A stretch of DNA of 64,000 nucleotides from an uncultured Pelagimonas sp. Lineage in GTDB: Bacteria; Pseudomonadota; Alphaproteobacteria; Rhodobacterales; Rhodobacteraceae. Shown one piece after another: positions 37,669 to 47,321 of the stretch. Position 1 is the stretch's first letter. Every line of letters starts with the position of its first letter. Location of the stretch: positions 1-64,000 of the forward strand of contig CANMIH010000008.1 of assembly GCA_947497905.1 (NCBI GenBank), in the 5' to 3' direction. Both the position numbers and the translations under genes were made by a program. The notes beneath the pieces are model-generated. The model saw only the letters and a program-made list of their open reading frames with translations, searched no databases and was not told where the DNA came from.

Positions 37669-38594
37669 TGGCAGCCGGTGCAGCAAGCGGCGGCAGCGCA
37701 ACCACAGATACTTACAAAGAGGCCCGGACCTGGCTGCTGATGCCCGCCTGGGTCACTCTGAGCTTTCTCATTCTGGCGCCGGTTCTTTTGATGCTGGTCT
37801 ACTCTTTTCTGACGAAAGAGTTCCGCGGTGGCGTGGTTTGGGAGTTCAGCCTCTCAGCCTATGATCAGTTTTTCTTTGATCGCGGCCTGTTTGGGGATGA
37901 GCCCGCCAAAATTGAGTGGACCTATATCACCATTTTCTGGCGCTCGATCTGGCAGGCGGGTGCGGCCACTTTGCTCAGCTTTTTGATCGGCTTCCCGACC
38001 GCCTACTTTATCGCTACCCAGCCCGAGCGGGTGCGGCCTATGTGGGTGTTTCTGATCACGATCCCCTATTGGGTCAACTTGCTGATCCGCACGGTATCGA
38101 TGAAGTTTCTGCTGCGCGATCAGGGCCCTCTGAATGACTTCCTGATTTCCACTGGTCTAATCGACAGCCCGCTTCATATCGTGAACACCAATTTCGCGGT
38201 GCAGCTTGGACTGTTCTATTCCTACCTGCCCTTCATGGTTCTACCGATTTACGCGGCTGTGGAAAGGTACAACTTTACCCTCTCTGAGGCGGCAGCAGAT
38301 CTCTATGCCACGAAAATGACCATCCTGCGTCGGGTGCTCCTGCCTGCGGTGAAACCTGGGGTGATTGCCGGTTGTATTCTGGTGTTTGTGCCCTCGATGG
38401 GATCCTTCCTTGCCCCTGATCTTTTGGGAGGCGCGAAGAATTTCATGATTGGCTCGCTGATTGAGGAACAGTTCAAAGGCAATGCTGGCAATTGGCCATT
38501 CGGCGCCGCCGCCTCAATGATCCTGCTAACCATGGTGTTGATCATTCTACTGATTTTCGCCCGGCAACAGGCCAAAGCGGAAAAGGAGACCTGA
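37668..38594 (+). CDS. Polyamine-type ABC transporter permease (PotB-like)
   Basis: The 308-residue membrane protein has about six helices, TIPYWVNLLIRT near residue 143 and the EAA loop EAAADLYATKMTILRRVLLP in part near 206-225. Its ATG overlaps the stop of the PotA-like gene as TGATG. A charged loop after the first helix, including GLFGDEPAKIEW, is periplasmic and typical of PotB proteins. Confidence 0.85.
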   Translation: MAAGAASGGSATTDTYKEARTWLLMPAWVTLSFLILAPVLLMLVYSFLTKEFRGGVVWEFSLSAYDQFFFDRGLFGDEPAKIEWTYITIFWRSIWQAGAATLLSFLIGFPTAYFIATQPERVRPMWVFLITIPYWVNLLIRTVSMKFLLRDQGPLNDFLISTGLIDSPLHIVNTNFAVQLGLFYSYLPFMVLPIYAAVERYNFTLSEAAADLYATKMTILRRVLLPAVKPGVIAGCILVFVPSMGSFLAPDLLGGAKNFMIGSLIEEQFKGNAGNWPFGAAASMILLTMVLIILLIFARQQAKAEKET

Positions 38595-38597
38595 GCC

Positions 38598-39407
38598 ATG
38601 GCGTCAAAAAAATTCGACATTCAGGCCTTTCCTGGGTTCAAACCTATAACTCTGCTCTGCCTGATCGTGCTCTACGCTCCGCTGGTCATTGTGACGGTCT
38701 ATAGCTTTAATGCGTCGGCGTCGTTGACCAACTGGGAAGGCATTTCTCTGCGCTGGTACGCAGACGTCTTCTCCGGCCCTGAGAGCGAAAAGTTCAAAAT
38801 TGCCGCGCGCAACAGCTTTATCATCGCAATCATTGCGGCCACCACATCAACGGCGATTGCCACACTTGCGGCGACGGCGATGGTCCGTGGGGGCGCGTTT
38901 AAGCTGCGCACGGTGTCCTTTGGCCTAATCAGCATGCCTTTGATGGTCCCCGAAATTGTCACAGCGGTTGCCACTTTGATTTTCTTCAACGCCATCGGCT
39001 TTGACCGTGGTTTGCTGACCATCTTGCTGGCCCATATCGCATTCTGCATCCCCTTTGCCTATCTGCCCATTCAGGCACGGATGCAGGGCATCGAAGACAC
39101 GTATGAACAGGCGGCGCTCGACCTTTACGCCACCAAACGGCAGGCCTTTACCAAGATCCTCATGCCTCTGATGATGCCGGGGATCATCTCAGGGTTTCTG
39201 CTCGCGTTCATCGTCAGCCTGGATGATTTCATCATCACCAACTTTGTCAAAGGTGCGGGTGTCGAAACGCTGCCCACGGCCATCTTTGGCTCGGTCAAGC
39301 AGGGCATCAAACCCAACATCATGGCCATTTCGACCATGCTTTTGGGGGTCTCGGTGGTGATGGTGACCCTTAGCTATCTGGTCTCGAAATCCGACAAAAC
39401 CAAATAA
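38598..39407 (+). CDS. Polyamine-type ABC transporter permease (PotC-like)
   Basis: The 269-residue membrane protein has the PotC opening [22 protein letters not shown] near residues 14-36 and the EAA loop [19 protein letters not shown] in part near 164-182. The sequence [11 protein letters not shown] near 210 is a strong family mark. It lies 3 bases after the PotB-like gene. Confidence 0.85.
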   Translation: MASKKFDIQAFPGFKPITLLCLIVLYAPLVIVTVYSFNASASLTNWEGISLRWYADVFSGPESEKFKIAARNSFIIAIIAATTSTAIATLAATAMVRGGAFKLRTVSFGLISMPLMVPEIVTAVATLIFFNAIGFDRGLLTILLAHIAFCIPFAYLPIQARMQGIEDTYEQAALDLYATKRQAFTKILMPLMMPGIISGFLLAFIVSLDDFIITNFVKGAGVETLPTAIFGSVKQGIKPNIMAISTMLLGVSVVMVTLSYLVSKSDKTK

Positions 39408-39427
39408 CCGAACAGGGAGATAACACA

Positions 39428-40465
39428 ATGAAACATCTGATGAAAACAACGGTGGCTGCGCTTGCGCTGACCCTTGGCGCACAGGCCGCACAGGCCGAAG
39501 GTGAACTGGTGCTGTACCATTGGTTTGAGTATATGCCCCAGGAACTGCTAGACAAGTTTACAGCTGAGACCGGCATCAAGGTGACCATGGACACCTTTGA
39601 CAGCAACGAAGCGATGCTGGCCTCGCTCAAAGCTGGCGCCCTTGGAACCTATGATCTGGCCGTGCCCGGCGACTATATGGTCAAAATCATGGCCGGCGAA
39701 GGCATGTTGGATGAAATCAAAGACGGCGAGCTGGCAAACAAAGGCAATATCCAACCTCAGTGGTTGGACGTGGCCTTTGACCCGGGGCGCATGCATTCGA
39801 TCCCCTACCAGTGGGGCTCGACATCCTTTTCGGTCAATCGCGACGTTTTCGCCGGCGAAATCAATTCTACCGACATTCTGTTTAACCCGCCTGCAGAGCT
39901 ACAGGGCCGGATCAATGTTCTCGACAGTCAGGGCGAAATGATGGCCATGGCGTCGTTGCACATGGGGATCCCCCAGTGTTCGACCGATCGCGACCAGTTG
40001 AAGGCGCTGAATGCGATGCTGCAAAACGCCAAATCGCACTGGGCCTCGTTCAATTCTGACACCGCAAAAGAGGTTCTGGTGTCCGGCGATGCCGCTGCGG
40101 GTATGATTTACAACGGCTTTTCCGCCAAAGCGCGTGATGAAGGCGCTAACGTCGAATACGCCTACCCCACCCAAGGTTACATCGCCTGGATGGACAACGT
40201 GGTTCTTCTGAAAGACGCACCGAACCGCGACAGCGCGCTGGCATTTATGGATTTCCTGCTTGAACCAGAAAACGCCGCGATCCTGACCAACTGGACCCAG
40301 TATTCAGCCGGTATCGACGGGGTTGCTCCGCTTCTCGATGAGGCTCTGCGCACCCTGCCCGAAGCCAACCCACCTGCTTCAGCGGGACCGGCGGCCTTTA
40401 TCGAGGTCTGTGATGAAGCCACTCAGGCCGTTTACGACAAGATCTGGACCGGCCTGAAAAAGTAA
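39428..40465 (+). CDS. Polyamine-type periplasmic binding protein (PotD-like)
   Basis: The 345-residue protein has a signal peptide, MKHLMKTTVAALALTLGAQA, with cleavage likely after AQA near residue 22, then ELVLYHWFEYMPQELLDKF, the usual PotD/PotF start. GDYMVKIMAGEGMLDEI and VNRDVFAGE follow. PotD-like proteins bind spermidine, putrescine or other cationic and zwitterionic compounds. The ATG follows AGGGAGATAACACA. A strong terminator ends the operon. Confidence 0.85.
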   Translation: MKHLMKTTVAALALTLGAQAAQAEGELVLYHWFEYMPQELLDKFTAETGIKVTMDTFDSNEAMLASLKAGALGTYDLAVPGDYMVKIMAGEGMLDEIKDGELANKGNIQPQWLDVAFDPGRMHSIPYQWGSTSFSVNRDVFAGEINSTDILFNPPAELQGRINVLDSQGEMMAMASLHMGIPQCSTDRDQLKALNAMLQNAKSHWASFNSDTAKEVLVSGDAAAGMIYNGFSAKARDEGANVEYAYPTQGYIAWMDNVVLLKDAPNRDSALAFMDFLLEPENAAILTNWTQYSAGIDGVAPLLDEALRTLPEANPPASAGPAAFIEVCDEATQAVYDKIWTGLKK

Positions 40466-40487
40466 CCACACCTCACTGTGGAACTGC

Positions 40488-40515
40488 ACGGGCTGCTTCG
40501 GTGGCCCGTTTTTTT
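40488..40515 (+). terminator. Rho-independent terminator after the PotD-like gene
   Basis: ACGGGC pairs with GCCCGT around a 10-base loop, followed by seven T residues. It ends the importer operon 23 bases after the last stop codon. Confidence 0.9.
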
Positions 40516-40542
40516 GAATCCCTACCAACCTGGAACTTTCTC

Positions 40543-40905
40543 ATGTCCAAACCAATTCGCATGCTGCCTGACGGCCATCCTGAAACTGGATTTGTGCCCT
40601 CTTCCCTTGTGGCAAAAGAAGACTTCACGGGCGCTGACACATCTGAACGGATCAGCAGTTTCTTCGCCAATGAGGACGAAAGCACCGTTGCAGGGGTATG
40701 GGAATGCGCGCCTTGCCGAGAAGTATTTGACGCTTATCCGGTAAACGAAATGATGACCGTCATCTCAGGTTCTGTCACCTTGACTAGCCCTGACAACTCC
40801 GCCCAGACATTTGTCGCAGGAGATACGTTTTTCATGAGCAAAGGGACACCCTGCACATGGGAAATTACTGAGACGCTGCGCAAATTCTATATGATCGCGA
40901 GCTGA
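40543..40905 (+). CDS. Small cupin-domain protein
   Basis: The 120-residue protein has a single cupin fold with DAYPVNEMMTVISGSVTLT near residues 61-79 and FVAGDTFFMSKGTPCTWE near 88-105. The first motif keeps a glutamate but lacks the paired HxH of metal-binding cupins, similar to the DUF861/ethanolamine-type group. The ATG follows GGAACTTTCTC; an earlier GTG falls inside the terminator stem and is rejected. Transcription probably depends on read-through or a promoter in the short gap. The role is unknown. Confidence 0.75.
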   Translation: MSKPIRMLPDGHPETGFVPSSLVAKEDFTGADTSERISSFFANEDESTVAGVWECAPCREVFDAYPVNEMMTVISGSVTLTSPDNSAQTFVAGDTFFMSKGTPCTWEITETLRKFYMIAS

Positions 40906-40942
40906 GGCCCTGGGGGCACCACACCGAGAGGTGCCCTACCCT

Positions 40943-42091
40943 TTACGACGAGATATCATCCAAAATCCGGTCCATCATCGCATCGCAGGCCGCAAGTTGA
41001 GACAGGCTCAGATACTCATCAGGTTTGTGCCCCTGCCCTTCCATGCTGCCCGGCCCGCAGACCACCGTCGGAATCCCCAGCTCGCTAAAGAACCCGGCCT
41101 CGGTGCCAAAGGCGACTTTGGTCGTTTCGTTGGTCTGAGCAAGCTTTTGTGCCAGAGCTGTCACGCCTTCGTTGGGCGAGACATCAAGGCCTGGATAAGC
41201 ATTGTATTGTTCGATCTCAATCCGGGCCTCGGGATAGCGCGCGCGAAATGGTGCGGCCACAGACCGAGCCATTTGTTCGATTTCCGTCAGTATTTTCTTA
41301 CCACTGTCCGCCGCCAGATGTCGGTATTCAAAAGCAAGTTCGGCGTGATCGGGCACAATATTCAACGCAGTTCCGCCATTTAGCGTTCCAACGTGGAAAG
41401 TCGTAAATGGTACGGAATATGCCAAATCCCTAGCACCATTTTGCTCATAAGTGGTCTGAATTGTACGCAATTCTGCAACCATATCTGTGGCCAAATGCAG
41501 GGCGCTCACGAATTTAGGGGCCAATGCAGAATGCCCGCTTTGCCCAAAGCACCGGGCGCGCAGGGCGGCTTTGCCTTTGTGCCCCACTGCCACCTGCATC
41601 TCAGTGGGTTCCCCCACGAAACAAGCGCGCGGTTGCCCGATCAGTGGCGCAAGCCGCTCCAGCATTTCCTGCATACCGACACAGCCGATCTCTTCATCGT
41701 AAGACAAAACCATCTTGAGAGGTTCACGCAGATCCTTTGCCGCAACCCTATCTGCAAGCGACAGCATCGACGCGACATAGCCCTTCATGTCCGTTGTGCC
41801 CCTCCCATACAGACGGTCCATGTCCTGCGTCAGCCGGAATGGAGGTTTGCTCCAGTTCTGCCCTTCAACCGGGACAACATCTGTATGCGCGGACAACATC
41901 ACGCCATCCCCGGCCGGCCCTATCTCGGCGTAGAGGCCTAGCTTTTCACCGCAATGGCTCGGCAGGCGTGTCACTCGAAATCCGCGAGCTTTCAGATGAT
42001 TTTCCGCATACCCGGCAAGTTCTAGGTTCGAGGTATTGGTGACGGTTTCAAAACCGATCAATCGGTCCAGTATGGTCAAAGTTTCGGACAT
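40943..42091 (-). CDS. Acetylornithine deacetylase-like M20 enzyme (ArgE type)
   Basis: The 382-residue enzyme has MLSAHTDVVPVEGQNW near residue 65, LYGRGTTDMKGYVAS near 92, SYDEEIGCVGM near 129 and FVGEPTEM near 157. It resembles the ArgE-like protein at 15125 but is clearly not a duplicate. As the last gene of the leftward run from the monooxygenase it may remove an N-acyl or N-formyl group late in that pathway. Confidence 0.8.
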   Translation of the reverse strand: MSETLTILDRLIGFETVTNTSNLELAGYAENHLKARGFRVTRLPSHCGEKLGLYAEIGPAGDGVMLSAHTDVVPVEGQNWSKPPFRLTQDMDRLYGRGTTDMKGYVASMLSLADRVAAKDLREPLKMVLSYDEEIGCVGMQEMLERLAPLIGQPRACFVGEPTEMQVAVGHKGKAALRARCFGQSGHSALAPKFVSALHLATDMVAELRTIQTTYEQNGARDLAYSVPFTTFHVGTLNGGTALNIVPDHAELAFEYRHLAADSGKKILTEIEQMARSVAAPFRARYPEARIEIEQYNAYPGLDVSPNEGVTALAQKLAQTNETTKVAFGTEAGFFSELGIPTVVCGPGSMEGQGHKPDEYLSLSQLAACDAMMDRILDDISS

Positions 42092-42189
42092 GTCCGCCTA
42101 CACTTTCAATGTTTGGTGTCAGTGTACCTGATGACCACAGAGGCAAAACGTGGAAGTTTAGAAGCTTATCTTCGGGATTTCCAAAGCCG

Positions 42190-43122
42190 TCAGCGAATGC
42201 CTTGCAACCCAGGGAGCGCATCGGATTCCACCATCTTACGGCAGAGGACCGAGAACGCTTTGACCGTCGCGGTTTTGTTCTTGGCTTGCAGATGCAACAG
42301 CCCCAATCGCATCGGTTTCAGATTGCCCTTCAAGGGAATGAACCGAAGTGCCTTTCCGTCGGGAGAGACACTGTTCAAAGGCAAAATATTGGCAATTGAG
42401 AACCCAAACCCATTGGCCACCATCGCGCGCATCACCGACATATCACCGGTGCGTTCCCGAACCCGCGGACGGATATTGGCACGACTGAAGAAGGAAAGAA
42501 AATAGTCAGAGCTATAGGGCAAATCCAAAAGAACCATGGGGTGGTCCCGAAGGTCTTTGACCGTCAGCTCGTCACGTTCCGCAAGCGCATGCCCGTCGTC
42601 CAACAGGACATAAGGGGGCAGATCCATCAATGGTTCAAACGAAAGATCGGACGGGATATCGAGATCGTAGGTGAGGGCGACGTCTATTTCTTCGCGACGG
42701 ATCTGACTAAAGATCTCGGCCTGGTTCAACACCCGTTGTGAAATCTGAACATTGGGATGCTCGGTTTCAAAGGCGCGCCGCACCCCCGGCAAGGCCATCT
42801 GCGCAAAAGTAAGAAGACAGCCCACATTCAGGCGACCCAATGCAGTATCGGTGATCTCACCCGCCAAGGTACTGAGATATTCCGCTTCGTCCAGCACCCT
42901 CAGGGTCTGGTCCATGAAACGATGACCCGCTTCAGTGAGTGTCAAACCCTTGGCGTGCTCGCGCACAAAAAGCGTCAGGCCAAATTCGCTTTCGAGCTGG
43001 GCAATCGCCGCCGAAATTGATGGCGATGAGATATTGAGAACTTCACTTGCTGAGGCGATGCTCCCCGCCTTTCCAACCGCCACAAAGTACTCCAACTGTC
43101 GCAGCGTATAGCGAAAAGGCAA
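42190..43122 (-). CDS. LysR-family regulator within the amine catabolism run
   Basis: The 310-residue protein begins with the HTH sequence RYTLRQLEYFVAVGKAGSIASA and SSPSISAAIAQLESEFGLTL and has a standard effector domain. It is 24 bases downstream of the aldehyde dehydrogenase on the same strand and is therefore probably co-transcribed with it. The target promoter is not evident; the monooxygenase or ArgE-like gene promoters are candidates. Confidence 0.85.
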   Translation of the reverse strand: MPFRYTLRQLEYFVAVGKAGSIASASEVLNISSPSISAAIAQLESEFGLTLFVREHAKGLTLTEAGHRFMDQTLRVLDEAEYLSTLAGEITDTALGRLNVGCLLTFAQMALPGVRRAFETEHPNVQISQRVLNQAEIFSQIRREEIDVALTYDLDIPSDLSFEPLMDLPPYVLLDDGHALAERDELTVKDLRDHPMVLLDLPYSSDYFLSFFSRANIRPRVRERTGDMSVMRAMVANGFGFSIANILPLNSVSPDGKALRFIPLKGNLKPMRLGLLHLQAKNKTATVKAFSVLCRKMVESDALPGLQGIR

Positions 43123-43146
43123 GGTGCATCTCCTGTGTGACGTAGA

Positions 43147-44643
43147 TCAGGTTTTGTACTTGATCCAGGTGGTCTTGAGCCCAGTATATTTCTCAAGCGA
43201 ATGCAACGACAAGTCCCGCCCGAACCCCGATTGCTTCATGCCGCCAAACGGTGTTTGCGCCGAAAGTGCATCCACGGTGTTGACCGATACGGTGCCGACA
43301 TGCAGCCGGTCTGCAACACGGCAGGCGCGGGAAAGATTGTCGGTCCATACAGAGGCCGCCAATCCATAGATGCTGTCATTGGCCATGTGGACGGCTTCAT
43401 CTTCGCTATCGAAGGCGATCACAGACAAGACCGGGCCAAAGATTTCGTCGCGCGCCAACGGATTGTCATGGCTGACATCGTCAAAGATCGTCGGTTGGAC
43501 AAAACAACCTTTGCCATCAACATAGTGCCTTGCACCCCCTGTCACCAAATTCGCAGAGGCATTGCCGGCTTCGACAAACTTCATGATGCCTTGGGTCTGC
43601 TTCTCGTCGACAATCGCACCCATTTTTGAAGAGGGATCCAAGGGGTCACCGGGCTGCATACCCTCGGCACGGGCAATGAGCTTTTCGACAAAGGCGTCTT
43701 TGATCGAACGTTCGACGTAGAGGCGCGAATTGGCGGAACAGACCTCACCTTGATTGAAGAAAATGCCAAAGGCCGCCATGTCCGCTGCGGTGTCCAGATC
43801 TTCACAATCGGCAAACACTAGGTTGGGGCTTTTGCCACCGGTTTCTGGCCAAACCTGTTTCAGGTTTGATTGACCTGAATACTCCATGAACTTTTTGCCG
43901 ATGCCTGTTGAACCGGTGAAGGCCAAACAATCGACATCCATATGCAACCCAAGAGCCTGTCCAGCCGTGTGACCAAAGCCCGGCACCACATTAAACACCC
44001 CATCTGGTACACCGGCTTCGGCGGCAAGCTCGGCCAGACGCAGGGCAGAAAGCGGAGATTGTTCGGCAGGTTTCAGGACGACCGAGTTTCCTGCGGCCAG
44101 CGCCGCTGCGGCTTTCCAAGTGGCCATATCTAGGGGGAAGTTCCATGGTGTCACCGCACCCACCACCCCAAGGGGCACCCGGCTGACCAACGCCAGATCA
44201 CCAGGGCCGGTCGGCGCTACTTCGTCATACACCTTGTCGGTTGCTTCGGCATACCACTGGAAGAAATGCGCGGATCCCGGCGCATCTACCGTGACGGCAT
44301 CAGTGACAAGCTTGCCCATATCAAGGCTATCCAACAGCGCCATTTCGGTGAGATTGGCGCGGATCAGATCAGCCAGTTTTAGCAAAACCGCTTTGCGATC
44401 CCCCGGGGCCATACGTGACCAGCGCCCATCTTCAAACGCGCGCCGCCCGGCAGCCACCGCAAGATTGACATCTTCGGCGTCACATTCCGCAACAGCCGTC
44501 AGCACCGAACCATTTGCAGGGTTGATACTGTCAAAGGTACGCCCTGACACCGCATCCACGAACTTGCCATCGATAAAAGCCTGCCCGCGAAACGACAGGC
44601 CCGCCGCACGGCTCTTCCAATCAGAAAAACTCAAATCCACCAT
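43147..44643 (-). CDS. NAD(P)-dependent aldehyde dehydrogenase (PuuC-like)
   Basis: The 498-residue enzyme has all family residues: Asn168 in TPWNFP, the nucleotide loop GSTGIGKKF near 244, Glu267 in WPETGGKSP and the nucleophile Cys302 in NQGEVCSANS. It is closest in pattern to gamma-glutamyl-gamma-aminobutyraldehyde and betaine aldehyde type enzymes. It would oxidise an amino or carboxy aldehyde made by the monooxygenase or the flavin dehydrogenase of this island. It lies in a leftward operon, 18 bases after the DUF1028 gene. Confidence 0.85.
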   Translation of the reverse strand: MVDLSFSDWKSRAAGLSFRGQAFIDGKFVDAVSGRTFDSINPANGSVLTAVAECDAEDVNLAVAAGRRAFEDGRWSRMAPGDRKAVLLKLADLIRANLTEMALLDSLDMGKLVTDAVTVDAPGSAHFFQWYAEATDKVYDEVAPTGPGDLALVSRVPLGVVGAVTPWNFPLDMATWKAAAALAAGNSVVLKPAEQSPLSALRLAELAAEAGVPDGVFNVVPGFGHTAGQALGLHMDVDCLAFTGSTGIGKKFMEYSGQSNLKQVWPETGGKSPNLVFADCEDLDTAADMAAFGIFFNQGEVCSANSRLYVERSIKDAFVEKLIARAEGMQPGDPLDPSSKMGAIVDEKQTQGIMKFVEAGNASANLVTGGARHYVDGKGCFVQPTIFDDVSHDNPLARDEIFGPVLSVIAFDSEDEAVHMANDSIYGLAASVWTDNLSRACRVADRLHVGTVSVNTVDALSAQTPFGGMKQSGFGRDLSLHSLEKYTGLKTTWIKYKT

Positions 44644-44661
44644 GTCTTCTCTCTCCCTGTG

Positions 44662-45336
44662 TTACTCGTCGCCCGGCACGCCATAAGACGGCGCTTCACG
44701 CGGATCGAGCGCGCGCTGGATGTAGGCTTCGAGCTGTGGTTTGTAGACATCCCAAGCGGTTGCGATGTTTTCGATGGGGCAATCTTCGGTCCAATCACAC
44801 CGCAGATCCGCCACGGGCCAACTGACACCGTCAACGATCTTCAGACCTGCCGAATGGATGGGTCCCGCTTCGCCACCTGCTGCCAAACCGGCCCGCATGG
44901 CGGCAATCAAACGATCTCCAATATGGCCGGATGCGGCGCGAAATCCGTCAACGATTGCCTGAGGCACTGTATCATTGGCCAGAAGGTTACCGCCCGACGC
45001 GACATCTTGGGCTTGGGCCTGCGTCCAGATCCCAAGAGAATTCGGCCCGGAATGGATGGCCGTTTGTCCAGATTTATCAACCGCCAGCACCTGACGGTAT
45101 TCAATAAAGCGGCCCTGTGCTTGCACCTCGGCAATGGCTTCTGGCGCAGACTTGCCCTGTTCCAGCAGATCTAGCGTGAGCGGCCCAAGACTTGGGTCGG
45201 TGACGTTCTGTGACGCCACGGCTCCAACTTTGGCCCGCGCAAACGAACACCGCGCCGCAACCGCGGGCGACGACGAAGCAATCGCCAGACCAAACATGCC
45301 CGTTTCAGCGCATCGCGCGACAAGGGAAAATGTCAT
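44662..45336 (-). CDS. DUF1028 family protein (Ntn-hydrolase-like)
   Basis: The 224-residue protein matches DUF1028 with MTFSLVARCAETGMFGLAIA at the start, SSPAVAARCSFA, and the IHSGPNSLGIW and GGNLLAND regions in the middle. The family is predicted to have an Ntn-hydrolase fold and often appears with RidA and amidohydrolases. Amide or imine hydrolysis in this pathway is an inference. A strong hairpin stands between it and the RidA gene. Confidence 0.85.
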   Translation of the reverse strand: MTFSLVARCAETGMFGLAIASSSPAVAARCSFARAKVGAVASQNVTDPSLGPLTLDLLEQGKSAPEAIAEVQAQGRFIEYRQVLAVDKSGQTAIHSGPNSLGIWTQAQAQDVASGGNLLANDTVPQAIVDGFRAASGHIGDRLIAAMRAGLAAGGEAGPIHSAGLKIVDGVSWPVADLRCDWTEDCPIENIATAWDVYKPQLEAYIQRALDPREAPSYGVPGDE

Positions 45337-45361
45337 AAAGGCATCCTTTCAAATGAGAAAG

Positions 45362-45398
45362 GGCCGGATCTTGTGAGGAGCAAAAGCAAGATCCGGCC
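45362..45398 (-). terminator. Intercistronic hairpin between RidA and DUF1028 genes
   Basis: A perfect 12-bp stem GGCCGGATCTTG / CAAGATCCGGCC encloses 13 bases. On the minus strand CTTTCTCATTT follows. It could be a partial terminator or an mRNA stability element inside the run. Confidence 0.65.
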
Positions 45399-45420
45399 AG
45401 ATTTGATCAGCAGGGGCCAA

Positions 45421-45837
45421 TCAATCAGGAATGACAGCGGTGCCGTCGATCTCGACAAGCCAATCGGGGCGGGCCAGAGCCTGCACCACAAGTCCGGTTG
45501 ATACGGGATGCACCCCTTTGATGTATTCGCCCATGGTGCGATACACGGCCTCGCGGTGGCGCACATCGGTGATATAGACCACCACTTTCACCAGATGTTC
45601 CATTGAACCACCGGCTTCTTCGATCAGCTGTTTGATGTTCTGCATCACCTTGTGGGTCTGTTCGACCGGATCGTGGCTTTCGATGTTTTTGGCATCATCA
45701 AGGTTCTGCGGGCATTGACCACGCAGATACACGGTTTTGCCCCCCTGGGTGACAACAGCCTGACACAGGTCATTGTCCAGGTTCTGTTCGGGATAGGTGT
45801 CTTTGGTATTGAATTTGCGAATGCGCGTATGGGCCAT
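45421..45837 (-). CDS. RidA family enamine/imine deaminase
   Basis: The 138-residue protein has the YjgF/RidA pattern VYLRGQCPQNLD near residue 37, MQNIKQLIEEAGGSMEHLVK in part near 65-84 and the C-terminal RPDWLVEIDGTAVIP, where the glutamate of the EIxG motif is kept. RidA proteins hydrolyse reactive enamines and imines to keto compounds. It lies 21 bases after the monooxygenase gene. The ATG five codons into the open frame, with AGGTG upstream, is chosen. Confidence 0.85.
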   Translation of the reverse strand: MAHTRIRKFNTKDTYPEQNLDNDLCQAVVTQGGKTVYLRGQCPQNLDDAKNIESHDPVEQTHKVMQNIKQLIEEAGGSMEHLVKVVVYITDVRHREAVYRTMGEYIKGVHPVSTGLVVQALARPDWLVEIDGTAVIPD

Positions 45838-45858
45838 GTCTGGTCTCACCTGTTCGTG

Positions 45859-47136
45859 TTATTCTGCTGCGGAGGGTACAATGGCCGCCTCGCCATCATA
45901 GTCTTGATACATCCGCTGGATCGCGATCTGGTCGGCGACATGTTTGGCGTCATGCCAGACCCCCCAGAGAAAGGTTGACCCACGACGCGATTGCCAGGGC
46001 AACCCGAGGAAATAGACATCTGGCGCAGAGGAAACGCCCCGTTGATGGATCGGTTTACCCTTCTCATCGAAGGCATCAACTTTGAGCCAGTCAAAATCCT
46101 GACGAAATCCTGTGGCCCAGATGATGGTGGTGATCCCTTCCGCGGCCAGATCAATTTCGCGGATGGGCTGGGTCAGACAATCGGGGTCGGCAAACGCTTC
46201 GCGTGCCTCTGGTTCTTCGGGCAGGTCAAGTCCCATGCGCTCAACATAGGCATCTGCGGCGTCGAGCATTTCAATGTAATTTGCATCCCCGCCTGCAACG
46301 TTCTTTTGCAGGTCATCGGCGAAGGTCAACCGCCCATCTTGGAATGTGTGTGTCAGGCCGGTGAGGGTCACACCTTCCCCTGCCAGACGGCGGAAATCCA
46401 TGGTTTGCCCGCCATAGGCGCCACTGACGGAAATGGTGACATGCTCTGTGCCGGGTTTCTGCGCCGCCACATCCCAAAGGCCAAGCACGCCAAGCCACCA
46501 CACAAAATCTCGACCGCGGTAGCGACGTGGAGGGCGGTCGTGCGGGCCGACGGACAGGAACACCTTGCGCCCTGCCCTGTTCAGCTCGTCGGCAATCTGC
46601 GCACCAGATGAGCCTGCTCCGACCACCATGACTGCGCCATCGGCAAGCTGGTCCGGGTTTTTGTAGTAGAATGAATGCAGCTGATCTACGGAGGCGGTCT
46701 CGGGCACAATCGGCGGAATGACAGGATGTTGGAAGGCGCCTGTCGCGGTCACAATCCGCTTAGCCTCAATCACCCCTTCGGTAGTTTCAACTCGGAAGCC
46801 ACCTTCGTTTGGGATCCGCTCGGCCTTAAGAACTTCGACTCCGGTGCGCACGGGCGCTTCGATCATTTTGGCGTAGTCTTCTAGATAATCTGCCACGCGG
46901 TCTTTGGGGACAAACTCATCCGGATGATTGCCTTCAAATAGCATATTGGGAAAGCGGTCATGCCAAACCGGACCGTTTGTCACCAGGGCATCCCAACGCC
47001 CACTGCGCCAGGCTTCGGCAATGCGGTTCTTCTCCAAGACCAGATGAGGCACGCCATTTCTGCCCAGATGCTCGCTCATCGCGATGCCTGCCTGACCGCC
47101 GCCCACAACAAGTGTGTCTGTTTTTTCGATCGCCAT
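45859..47136 (-). CDS. FAD/NAD(P)-dependent monooxygenase (flavin-containing monooxygenase-like)
   Basis: The 425-residue protein has two dinucleotide motifs, TLVVGGGQAGIAMSEHL near residue 8 and VMVVGAGSSGAQIADEL near 168, and an ATG-type motif IWATGFRQDFDW near 341. This is the layout of flavin-containing monooxygenases and related N-oxygenases. It opens the leftward run and would introduce oxygen at nitrogen or carbon of the substrate. The gap to the divergently controlled region upstream is 185 bases. Confidence 0.8.
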   Translation of the reverse strand: MAIEKTDTLVVGGGQAGIAMSEHLGRNGVPHLVLEKNRIAEAWRSGRWDALVTNGPVWHDRFPNMLFEGNHPDEFVPKDRVADYLEDYAKMIEAPVRTGVEVLKAERIPNEGGFRVETTEGVIEAKRIVTATGAFQHPVIPPIVPETASVDQLHSFYYKNPDQLADGAVMVVGAGSSGAQIADELNRAGRKVFLSVGPHDRPPRRYRGRDFVWWLGVLGLWDVAAQKPGTEHVTISVSGAYGGQTMDFRRLAGEGVTLTGLTHTFQDGRLTFADDLQKNVAGGDANYIEMLDAADAYVERMGLDLPEEPEAREAFADPDCLTQPIREIDLAAEGITTIIWATGFRQDFDWLKVDAFDEKGKPIHQRGVSSAPDVYFLGLPWQSRRGSTFLWGVWHDAKHVADQIAIQRMYQDYDGEAAIVPSAAE

Positions 47137-47321
47137 CCTCTGCGCCCTTTCTGGTAAGTCACTTCAGGCTTAAACTGTTGATCCGCAGGGGTGAAATACT
47201 CTGCTCAAATCCGCAGGACGCGAATAAAGTGCAGACCGACTTCCCCCAGGAATGCGTTTCTCAAAGGGTTTCACATCTGGGATGGCTAAAAAATTACTGT
47301 CTCCCTTATCTTTGCTTCGGC

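Noticed and set aside
40501-40542. GTG start for the cupin gene
   Set aside because: This codon lies within the terminator loop and stem of the PotD-like operon. The ATG 14 codons later has a better site.
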